In this document: positions 1 to 5,279 of the stretch, in pieces | Numbering within the stretch: the stretch's first letter is position 1 | Layout of the letters: every line of letters starts with the position of its first letter | Source of the DNA: Chloroflexota bacterium | Lineage (GTDB): Bacteria; Chloroflexota; Anaerolineae; B4-G1; SLSP01 | Direction: 5' to 3' | DNA: 5,279 nucleotides | Assembly (NCBI GenBank): GCA_022707665.1 | Contig: JAKJAE010000228.1 | Span: 1 to 5,279, forward strand | Notes under the pieces: model-generated | What the model was told of the DNA's origin: nothing | The model's database searches: none | The model's input: the letters and a program-made list of their open reading frames with translations, nothing else | Translations under genes and position numbers: made by a program

Positions 1-408
1 CGTTTTGACCAGGATTGGCGCTTCGGCGCGCAGAACCTCAAACAGGCCTTCTTCCTGGTCAAGTTCCTGGAGGATGTTGGTTACGCCGGCAGTCGCCACT
101 ACGACGCCCACGCCTACCGTACCGAAGACTACGAGGGCGTGAAAGACTTCGCCCGCGGCTGCATGCGCACCTATCTCATCCTCAAGGAGAAGGCCCGGCA
201 GTTCAATGCCGATCCCGACATTCAGGCCTTGCTCGCCGAGATCAACGCTGACGATGGCTCGATGGATGCCTTCAAGGGCACCTATACGGCCGCCAAGGCG
301 GCTGCGCTCAAGGCCCACGCTTTCGATCGCGAGGCAATTGCCGCTCGCGGCCTGCAGTACGAGAAGCTCGACCAGTTGACGGTGGAGCTACTGCTGGGCG
401 TGCGCTAG
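1..408 (+). CDS. xylA: Xylose isomerase, C-terminal part (5' end outside window)
   Basis: This is the last 135 codons of a group I xylose isomerase, the cytoplasmic TIM-barrel enzyme that interconverts D-xylose and D-xylulose (and glucose/fructose) using two divalent metals. It is read in frame from base 1 to the TAG at 406-408. The visible Phe-Asp-Gln-Asp-Trp-Arg-Phe-Gly at residues 2-9 matches the family's metal-2 site, with Asp3 and Asp5 as ligands. His33-Tyr34-Asp35 carries the aspartate that binds metal 1, followed by Arg-Thr-Glu-Asp. Next comes the Gly-Cys-Met-Arg-x-Tyr-Leu-Ile-Leu-Lys segment typical of actinobacterial enzymes, and the protein ends in the usual Leu-Asp-Gln-Leu...Leu-Leu-Gly-x-Arg tail. 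Streptomyces enzymes are about 388 residues, so roughly two thirds of the gene lies upstream. The Ala-His-Ala after the metal Asp, where Streptomyces has Phe-Lys-Pro-Pro, is a lineage variant. Nothing suggests inactivation. The family call is secure; the lineage is inference. Confidence 0.93.
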   Translation, partial: RFDQDWRFGAQNLKQAFFLVKFLEDVGYAGSRHYDAHAYRTEDYEGVKDFARGCMRTYLILKEKARQFNADPDIQALLAEINADDGSMDAFKGTYTAAKAAALKAHAFDREAIAARGLQYEKLDQLTVELLLGVR

Positions 409-423
409 GGGAGATGCGACGTG

Positions 424-462
424 GTGAGTGGTGTATGACGAGAGGCGCCATACACCACTCAC
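424..462. repeat. Perfect 14-bp inverted repeat between xylA and the C69 gene
   Basis: GTGAGTGGTGTATG (424-437) and its exact reverse complement CATACACCACTCAC (449-462) flank an 11-base loop (438-448). In RNA this would form a stable hairpin 15 bases after the xylA stop. It lacks a following T-run, so it is not a classical intrinsic terminator. The unit CCACTCA recurs directly at 455-461 and 469-475, so the element looks built from short GAGTGG-type units, as in dispersed intergenic repeats. It may protect the 3' end of the xylA mRNA, terminate weakly, or be a mobile palindromic repeat. Confidence 0.8.
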
Positions 463-483
463 GATCCGCCACTCATCGTTCAT

Positions 484-1812
484 ATGTGCGATACGCTTGT
501 TGCAACTGGATCCGTCACCGCCGACGGCGTGGTCCTGTTTGGGAAGAACTCCGACCATGAGCCCAACGAGGCTCATGAAGTCGTAGTCTTGCCCGCGGCT
601 GACCATACGCCGGGCGGCACCGTGCACTGCACCTACCTGGATGTGCCTCAGGTGACTCACACCCACGCCGTGCTCCTGGCCAAGCCCTTCTGGATCTGGG
701 GTGCTGAGATGGGCACCAATGACCAGGGCGTCACGATCGGTAACGAGGCTGTCTTCACCAAGGTACCCTATGGCACGGAAGACGGCTTGATCGGGATGGA
801 TCTGCTGCGGCTGGGGCTCGAGCGTGCTGCGACCGCTGAGGAGGCCGTGACCGTGATCACATCGCTGCTGGGTGAGCACGGACAGAGCGGAAACTGCGGC
901 TTCCAGCACAAGCTTTTCTACCACAATAGCTTTCTGATCGCCGACCCACAGGATGCCTGGGTGCTGGAGTCCGCGGGCCCTCATTGGGCTGCCCTGCACG
1001 TCGAGGGGGTCTACACCATCTCGAACCGTCTGACGATCACGAATGCCTGGGACCTTGCGTCGCCAGACCTCGTCCCCTTTGCCGTGGACCAGAAGTGGTG
1101 CAAGGGGCCAGAGGACTTCAGCTTTGCGCGCTGCTACTCGGATTTCATCTACTCCACCTTCAGCGACGCTGCCAACCGGCGAAAGCGTACGATGGCGCTG
1201 CTGGAGGCTGCACGCGGGCAGGTGACGGCAGGGCTGATGATGCGCACGTTGCGCGACCACGGCCCGTCTTCCGGTGCGTTGCGCCCCGACCGGGGCCTGG
1301 TCGGGACCACGGTCTGCGCGCACGCGGCGTTCGGCCCGGCGCGCGGCTCGCAGACGACGGGCTCGATGGTCTCGCATCTGCGACCCGGCCACCCCACACA
1401 CTTCGTGACGGGCACCGCCGCGCCTTGCACCAGCCTCTTCAAGCCGGTCTGGCTCGACGTGCCGTTGCCGCCCACCGGCCCACACCCAACTGGCACCTAC
1501 GACCCGACGGCGCTCTTCTGGCAGCACGAGGTCCTGCACCGGCGCGTGCTGCGCGATCCGGGCACGGCACTCTCGCTCTTTGTGGGTGCGCGCAATAGCA
1601 TCGAGGCGGAGTGGGGCGAGGAAGCACTGCAGCTTGCACCCGCTGGCGTGGCACGGCGCGCAGCTTTCGAGGCGGCATGCTTCGAGCGCGCGCAGGATGC
1701 CGAGACGGCATGGCGCAGTCAGGTAGGCGCAGCCGGCCTGCACGACCGGCGCACACCATTGGCAAAGCTCGCCTGGCGGGCCTGGAATCGCCAGGCCGGC
1801 ATCCCGGCCTAG
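484..1812 (+). CDS. Secernin-like C69 family peptidase/amidase (N-terminal nucleophile hydrolase)
   Basis: The 442-residue product belongs to the peptidase C69 / secernin group of Ntn hydrolases, which cleave amide bonds of dipeptides or small amides. The protein begins Met-Cys-Asp-Thr, so removal of Met exposes Cys2 as the catalytic nucleophile without a propeptide. Family landmarks follow: Lys-Asn-Ser-Asp at 21-24, Ile-Gly-Asn-Glu-Ala at 85-89, Cys-Gly-Phe-Gln-His-Lys at 138-143, the Ala-Trp-Val-Leu-Glu-Ser stretch at 158-163 and Ile-Ser-Asn-Arg-Leu-Thr-Ile at 179-185. Length is normal for secernins (about 400-450). There is no signal peptide or membrane segment, so it is probably cytoplasmic. 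The ATG at 484 is fixed by the need for Cys at position 2, although no Shine-Dalgarno sequence precedes it. It lies 75 bp after xylA in the same direction and may be co-transcribed with it. The substrate cannot be deduced; dipeptidase, amine-amide hydrolase and acyltransferase activities are all possible in this fold. Confidence 0.88.
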   Translation: MCDTLVATGSVTADGVVLFGKNSDHEPNEAHEVVVLPAADHTPGGTVHCTYLDVPQVTHTHAVLLAKPFWIWGAEMGTNDQGVTIGNEAVFTKVPYGTEDGLIGMDLLRLGLERAATAEEAVTVITSLLGEHGQSGNCGFQHKLFYHNSFLIADPQDAWVLESAGPHWAALHVEGVYTISNRLTITNAWDLASPDLVPFAVDQKWCKGPEDFSFARCYSDFIYSTFSDAANRRKRTMALLEAARGQVTAGLMMRTLRDHGPSSGALRPDRGLVGTTVCAHAAFGPARGSQTTGSMVSHLRPGHPTHFVTGTAAPCTSLFKPVWLDVPLPPTGPHPTGTYDPTALFWQHEVLHRRVLRDPGTALSLFVGARNSIEAEWGEEALQLAPAGVARRAAFEAACFERAQDAETAWRSQVGAAGLHDRRTPLAKLAWRAWNRQAGIPA

Positions 1813-1819
1813 TGTTCAG

Positions 1820-1957
1820 TTACGTTGGTTCATAGTAACCGATGTAGCGTTCCGTGACCGCCTGCTGAGGCGCCCGAACGATTGAAGTCGTACCTACGTT
1901 CTGGTTGCGGAACCTGCCGACCTGGCCAATCTGTTGTAGGTTGCTGCGTCTAGCCAT
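1820..1957 (-). CDS. Possible small protein of 45 residues, unknown function
   Basis: An ATG at 1957 (reverse strand) opens 45 codons ending in TAA at 1822-1820. The product starts Met-Ala-Arg-Arg-Ser-Asn, is basic and Gln/Asn-rich in its first half, and ends in an aromatic tail (Tyr-Ile-Gly-Tyr-Tyr-Glu-Pro-Thr). It has no membrane segment, signal peptide or Cys pair. The forward strand here is full of stops, whereas this reverse frame fills the gap neatly: it converges on the C69 gene with 7 bp between stops and leaves 83 bp before the divergent helicase gene. About two thirds of its codons end in G or C, mildly coding-like. Against it, there is no Shine-Dalgarno sequence, no convincing promoter, and I do not recognise the protein. 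It may be a chance open frame. Confidence 0.35.
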   Translation of the reverse strand: MARRSNLQQIGQVGRFRNQNVGTTSIVRAPQQAVTERYIGYYEPT

Positions 1958-2006
1958 GGCTGACGGTGCCGTGGATGCGCCAGGGAAACGACGCCTGCGG
2001 GCTATG

Positions 2007-2034
2007 TTGACACTCCCCAGCCTGTGTCTAGACT
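2007..2034 (+). promoter_or_regulatory. Sigma70-type promoter of the helicase gene (leaderless)
   Basis: A perfect -35 hexamer TTGACA (2007-2012) is followed after 16 bp by TAGACT (2029-2034), which matches the -10 consensus at 4 of 6 positions and the core TANNNT pattern. Transcription would begin six or seven bases later, at about 2041, which is the A of the helicase ATG. No purine-rich ribosome site exists in 2015-2040, in agreement with a leaderless mRNA. The start point is inferred from spacing, not measured. Confidence 0.6.
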
Positions 2035-2040
2035 TGCGCC

Positions 2041-5000
2041 ATGGTGTTCACCGAACTTCAATTCCAGCACTCCTTCTGGCGTTACCAGCAGATGATCCTC
2101 GAGGTCGTCGAACGCAAGGCCACGACCCAGGCAACCTACCACATTGTCGCACCCCCCGGCTCAGGAAAGACCATCGTCGGCCTCGAACTGATCCGGCGTT
2201 TCGGGCAGCCCGCGGTCGTGTTTGCGCCGACGACGACGATCCAGGCGCAGTGGCAGCAGAAGCTCGCGCAGTTCACAGACGATCCCCGCTGGATTACCGA
2301 CCATAGCAGTGTCGATGCACGGGCGCTGGCCGAGATTAACCTTCTCACGTATCAGGTGCTCTCTACCCCTGGCGAGAACCTGGACTTCGTCGAACGGGTG
2401 GCTTTGGAGCGCTGGGTCGACGATCTGCTGGCCAGTGATCAGGTCCAGACGGAGGCCGAGGCCCACGCGCGCATCGAGACGCTGCGCCAGACGAACCCTA
2501 CGACCTTTGGCCGCGAGGTATCCCGTCGCTACCGGCGCGTGAAGCGTGATTTCCTGCAGCAAGCTGGGGCCGATGGGCGCCCGTTTCTGCACCCCAATGC
2601 CCGCGACCTGATCGACCGCATTGTTGGCCTGGGGGTGGGGACGATCGTCCTGGACGAATGCCACCATCTCCTCGACTACTGGGCGTTCATCCTGCGTACA
2701 CTCATTGCGGCGCTGCCAGGCGTGCGCGTCGTAGGACTCACGGCGACGCTACCCGATGCCGCAACCGATCAGGAGTACGAGAACTACCTCGCGCTCCTGG
2801 GCCAGGTGGATTTCGAGGTGCCCACACCGGCTGTCGTCAAGGAGGGCAATCTGGCGCCCTACCGCGACCTGGTCTATTTCTGTGAGCCGTCGCAGCGCGA
2901 ACTCCGTTACTTGCGGCACATCCAGCGGCATTTCGAGGTAGCGGTGCAGAGAGTGACCGGGACGCAGGCCTTCCAGACCTGGCTCTGGCACGCGGTGGCC
3001 GAGCGAAGGTCAGGCATGGCGGTGGAACCCGAGCCCTTCGATGCCTTTTTCAGCCGTGAGCCAGCCCTTGCGGTTGCCGGGGTAAAGGTGCTGCTGAAGC
3101 AGGGGACTGTGCTGCCGCCCGACGTAACCTTGATCGAAGAGATGCAACAGGCGCCTACCATCGACGACTGGCTGATCCTTCTGGAGACTTTCGGGTTGCG
3201 GGTGCTCAAGGTGAGCTCGGACCCGGAGGATCAGGGCCTGTACCGTGAGCTGCGGCGGGTGCTCCTGGGCTTTGCCATCACCATCACCGAGCGCGGTGTG
3301 CGTCACCAACGCTCGCCCGGCGAACTCGTGCTCACGCTTTCGGAGTCCAAGGACACGGCGACCGTCGAGATCTTGCGGGCTGAATCGGCAGCGATGGGCC
3401 AGCGCTTGCGGGCTGTCGTGATCACTGACTTCGAGCGGATGAGCGCACACGGACGGCGCCTGAAGGACGTCCTCGATCCCGACGCTGGCAGCGCCGTGCG
3501 GGTCTTTCGCCGGCTAGTCCGCGATGAGGCCACGGGCATACTCTCGCCCGTCCTTGTGACCGGGAATGTCGTCCTGGGCGGGGCAGATGACGTCCCGAAG
3601 CTGGAGGAGGGCGTCCGGCGATGGGTGGCAGCAACCGGCGCGACCTTCACCTGGACCTGGGAGCCGACCGACGATGCCCGGATCTTGCAGCTTGCGGGAG
3701 CGGGGAGGGGATGGAGCGCACGGACCTACGTGGCCCTGGTCACCGATCTGTTTGAGCGTGGTTTGACGCAGTGCCTGGTAGGGACACGGGGCCTCTTCGG
3801 CGAGGGATGGGATGCCCTCTCGCTCAATACGCTCATCGACCTTACAGCAGTCACGACGAGCACGGGTGTGCAGCAGCTAAGAGGGCGCAGCCTGCGCCTG
3901 GACCCGGCGTGGCCTCGCAAGGTGGCGCACAATTGGGACGTCGTTTGCACGAGCAACCGCTTCGACAGGGGCGATGTCGACCTGCGACGGTTCGCCGCAC
4001 GCCACCATCACACCTGGGGCATCATCGTCCGGCAGACAATGGCCGACCTATCCAACGCTATCGAGCGGGCATCGGCAGGGCTGCTCCTCGGATCCCCGCT
4101 GCAGGGCCAGATCGTGCGCGGCGTCGCCCACGTCGATGTGGAACTCGCTGACGAACTGGCCTTCCGGGATTTCAAGATGATCCAACTCCCGAGGGTGACC
4201 CAGCGGATGCTCGCAGCGGTGAAGCAGCGTGAGCGTGTCTACGACCTCTGGGAAGTGGGCGAGCCCTATTCGAACTTCATCTTCAGCGCTACGCACGTGG
4301 AACCGCGCGATCTGAAATTCCGCACGGTCGCCACCATCTCGGATTCGCTGCGCGCGATCGTGCGCCGGCTGTTTGCGAGTCTCGTTGGCGTCGCCGGGAC
4401 GATCTGGGTTGCTGGCCTGTTGCAGCTTCCGGGCTTTGGTGATCCAACCTTCCTTGGGATTGCGGTGCTCGTGATCCTGAGCCTTGGGCTTCTGGTCGCG
4501 TTGGTGGTCAATGCACGCGCGATCTGGCGTGTTTTCAAGCGAGCATTTCTGGAACTACCGGCTGATGCCGTACTTCTCGACATGGCGCGGGCATTGTTGG
4601 CTGCGCTGCGCGAGACAGGTCTGGTGAGTCACGCGCTCGATGACAAGTACGTGCGCGTCGCCGAGACACCGGGCGGGGAGTATCAGGTCTTTATCGACTA
4701 CGCGTCGCCAGAGGATTCCGACGTCTTCGCGCGCGCCTACCGCGAGCTCCTCGGGCCGGTGGGGGATGCGCGGTACTTGATCGAACGCGACAGCGCTACC
4801 TTGCGGAGTCTGATCTACCGGCCTCTGTGGACGCTTGTACGGTCGGCGCTCGGGCTCGGGGAGGATCTGCGGGCATACCACCGTGTGCCGGACGTGCTGG
4901 CGACACGCCGCGAACGGGCCGAGGCGCTGGCCCGTGCCTGGCAGCGTACTGTCGGAGGGGGACGCCTCGTCTACACGCGATCGTCGGAGGGCCGGCTGAT

Positions 5001-5067
5001 CCTCTTGCAGGCGCGGGGCCAGAGGCGCAAGCCTGTGCGTCAACTGGCGTTTGAGTTCTGGACGTAG
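2041..5067 (+). CDS. Membrane-anchored superfamily 2 DEAD/DEAH-type helicase
   Basis: This 1008-residue protein is an ATP-dependent nucleic-acid helicase or translocase, nearest to the XPB/SSL2-like SF2 branch. In RecA domain 1 I see an aromatic/Gln start (Phe-Trp-Arg-Tyr-Gln-Gln, 12-17), Walker A APPGSGKT at 37-44, motif Ia near 60-68, Thr-Tyr-Gln at 103-105, DECH at 205-208 and Leu-Thr-Ala-Thr at 233-236. About 215 residues of unassigned sequence follow. RecA domain 2 probably starts near 456 and has motif V around 581-600 (Gly-Glu-Gly-Trp-Asp at 587-591) and motif VI QLRGRSLR at 612-619. Catalytic residues are intact. Two hydrophobic helices at about 777-796 and 803-823 are flanked by Arg/Lys clusters (771-776 and 826-834). 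This fits a membrane hairpin with both ends in the cytoplasm. Residues 835-1008 form a soluble basic domain I cannot name, with no recognised nuclease motif. The ATG at 2041 leaves only about 36 residues before Walker A, normal for SF2, and suits the adjacent promoter. The gene stands alone, so its process is unknown. Confidence 0.9.
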   Translation: MVFTELQFQHSFWRYQQMILEVVERKATTQATYHIVAPPGSGKTIVGLELIRRFGQPAVVFAPTTTIQAQWQQKLAQFTDDPRWITDHSSVDARALAEINLLTYQVLSTPGENLDFVERVALERWVDDLLASDQVQTEAEAHARIETLRQTNPTTFGREVSRRYRRVKRDFLQQAGADGRPFLHPNARDLIDRIVGLGVGTIVLDECHHLLDYWAFILRTLIAALPGVRVVGLTATLPDAATDQEYENYLALLGQVDFEVPTPAVVKEGNLAPYRDLVYFCEPSQRELRYLRHIQRHFEVAVQRVTGTQAFQTWLWHAVAERRSGMAVEPEPFDAFFSREPALAVAGVKVLLKQGTVLPPDVTLIEEMQQAPTIDDWLILLETFGLRVLKVSSDPEDQGLYRELRRVLLGFAITITERGVRHQRSPGELVLTLSESKDTATVEILRAESAAMGQRLRAVVITDFERMSAHGRRLKDVLDPDAGSAVRVFRRLVRDEATGILSPVLVTGNVVLGGADDVPKLEEGVRRWVAATGATFTWTWEPTDDARILQLAGAGRGWSARTYVALVTDLFERGLTQCLVGTRGLFGEGWDALSLNTLIDLTAVTTSTGVQQLRGRSLRLDPAWPRKVAHNWDVVCTSNRFDRGDVDLRRFAARHHHTWGIIVRQTMADLSNAIERASAGLLLGSPLQGQIVRGVAHVDVELADELAFRDFKMIQLPRVTQRMLAAVKQRERVYDLWEVGEPYSNFIFSATHVEPRDLKFRTVATISDSLRAIVRRLFASLVGVAGTIWVAGLLQLPGFGDPTFLGIAVLVILSLGLLVALVVNARAIWRVFKRAFLELPADAVLLDMARALLAALRETGLVSHALDDKYVRVAETPGGEYQVFIDYASPEDSDVFARAYRELLGPVGDARYLIERDSATLRSLIYRPLWTLVRSALGLGEDLRAYHRVPDVLATRRERAEALARAWQRTVGGGRLVYTRSSEGRLILLQARGQRRKPVRQLAFEFWT

Positions 5068-5072
5068 CGTTT

Positions 5073-5099
5073 TTGTTTCTAACCTTTCCATACTATAGT
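5073..5099 (+). promoter_or_regulatory. Probable promoter of the downstream gene, with palindrome at -10
   Basis: The gap 5068-5110 is strikingly AT-rich next to its GC-rich surroundings. TATAGT (5094-5099) matches the -10 consensus at 5 of 6 positions. The best -35 is weak (TTGTTT, 5073-5078, 15-bp spacer). The -10 lies inside the perfect 10-bp palindrome TACTATAGTA (5091-5100), which could be a repressor half-site pair or chance. A start near 5106 would leave a leader of about 27 bases containing the ribosome site. Confidence 0.4.
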
Positions 5100-5119
5100 A
5101 CTGACAATAAACGCATCGC

Positions 5120-5125
5120 GGAGGT
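5120..5125 (+). promoter_or_regulatory. Strong Shine-Dalgarno site for the gene at 5133
   Basis: GGAGGT sits seven bases before the ATG at 5133, an ideal spacing. It is the only canonical ribosome binding site in the window: neither the C69 gene nor the helicase has one. It fixes the start of the last gene. Confidence 0.75.
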
Positions 5126-5132
5126 AGACCTG

Positions 5133-5279
5133 ATGACTGACTCGTTTTGGACCCTATCGGAGCACGGGACCTTCGAAGCGCCTGGCCTTGCAGCCCTGAT
5201 CTTTCACAACCGCTACCCTGAGGGCAAGCAGGGCGGAATCGAGATCATCCAGCACGGCGAGCGAACGCTCTCCTGTGGA
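5133..5279 (+). CDS. N-terminal 49 codons of an unassigned protein (3' end outside window)
   Basis: An open frame starts at ATG 5133 behind a good Shine-Dalgarno site and runs off the window after 49 codons. The visible N-terminus has no signal peptide or membrane helix, so this part is probably cytoplasmic. It is compact and likely beta-rich: Gly-Thr-Phe-Glu-Ala-Pro-Gly-Leu at 12-19, then Phe-His-Asn-Arg-Tyr-Pro-Glu-Gly-Lys-Gln-Gly-Gly at 24-35, then Ile-Glu-Ile-Ile-Gln-His-Gly-Glu-Arg at 36-44. The segment Pro-Glu-Gly-Lys-Gln-Gly-Gly-Ile-Glu-Ile-Ile-Gln-His-Gly reminds me of a conserved opening block in uncharacterised, possibly carbohydrate-active bacterial proteins, but I cannot name the family from 49 residues. 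The gene appears to have its own promoter and is probably not co-transcribed with the helicase. A sugar-related role would fit xylA upstream, but that is weak inference. Confidence 0.75.
   Translation, partial: MTDSFWTLSEHGTFEAPGLAALIFHNRYPEGKQGGIEIIQHGERTLSCG

Noticed and set aside
388..1743. A 451-codon open frame on the reverse strand opposite the C69 gene
   Set aside because: Its codons lie exactly opposite those of the C69 gene, so it stays open simply because TTA, CTA and TCA are absent from the GC-rich sense codons. The C69 gene has clear family motifs and the antisense product looks like low-complexity Arg/Ala/His sequence.
1827..1840. GGTT...AACC hairpin after the C69 stop
   Set aside because: The stem is only four base pairs with no T-run, so it is too weak to call a terminator.
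1905..2306. Forward open frame of 133 codons crossing the intergenic gap into the helicase gene
   Set aside because: It overlaps the helicase N-terminus in another frame, has no ribosome site, and its product is Arg/Pro-rich in the overlapped part.
2161..2667. Reverse-strand open frame of 168 codons within the helicase gene
   Set aside because: It has the same codon-opposite phase and cause as the C69 antisense frame, and it overlaps the conserved Walker A to DECH region.
2041..5067. Reading the helicase as part of a known multi-gene defence system
   Set aside because: No nuclease, methyltransferase, protease or other defence gene is next to it in this window, and no nuclease motif is visible in the protein. 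A defence role stays only a hypothesis.
5068..5080. T-rich stretch after the helicase stop as an intrinsic terminator
   Set aside because: The T-run is present but only a 3-bp stem (ACG/CGT) lies directly before it, and the slightly better GCGCA/TGCGT pairing is too far upstream.
4555..5091. Reverse-strand open frame of 178 codons over the helicase 3' end
   Set aside because: It is in the codon-opposite phase to the helicase. The start falls in the AT-rich gap, but no ribosome site is present and the product is Arg/Pro-rich without recognisable motifs.

Overview
The window reads like the chromosome of a GC-rich, free-living bacterium that grows on plant-type sugars. The xylose isomerase tail resembles the actinobacterial/Thermus-like group I enzymes, with a variant motif (His-Tyr-Asp-Ala-His-Ala) that I associate with Chloroflexota. 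A Chloroflexota origin is my best guess but is inference only. The coding sequences are GC-rich at third codon positions and no mobile element is visible.

Layout, left to right. (1) Bases 1-408 hold the last 135 codons of a group I xylose isomerase. (2) A 75-bp gap contains a perfect 14-bp inverted repeat built from short GAGTGG-type units. (3) Bases 484-1812 encode a complete secernin-like family C69 Ntn-hydrolase whose predicted nucleophile is Cys2. (4) A 228-bp gap holds a possible 45-codon reverse-strand gene (1820-1957) and a sigma70-type promoter placed so that the next mRNA would begin at its ATG. (5) Bases 2041-5067 encode a 1008-residue superfamily 2 helicase with complete core motifs and, unusually, a two-helix membrane hairpin near residues 777-823 followed by a C-terminal domain I cannot name. 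(6) A 65-bp AT-rich gap carries a likely promoter and a strong Shine-Dalgarno site. (7) Bases 5133-5279 are the first 49 codons of a gene I cannot assign with certainty, possibly carbohydrate-related.

All substantial genes point the same way, but they do not look like one functional operon. Xylose isomerase converts xylose to xylulose, the C69 protein is probably an amidase or dipeptidase, and the helicase seems to be an independently promoted single gene. The item most worth following is the helicase. It appears to be an ATP-dependent nucleic-acid motor tied to the cytoplasmic membrane, expressed as a leaderless transcript. Its biological role cannot be read from this window; defence, DNA uptake or membrane-associated DNA/RNA processing are all open.
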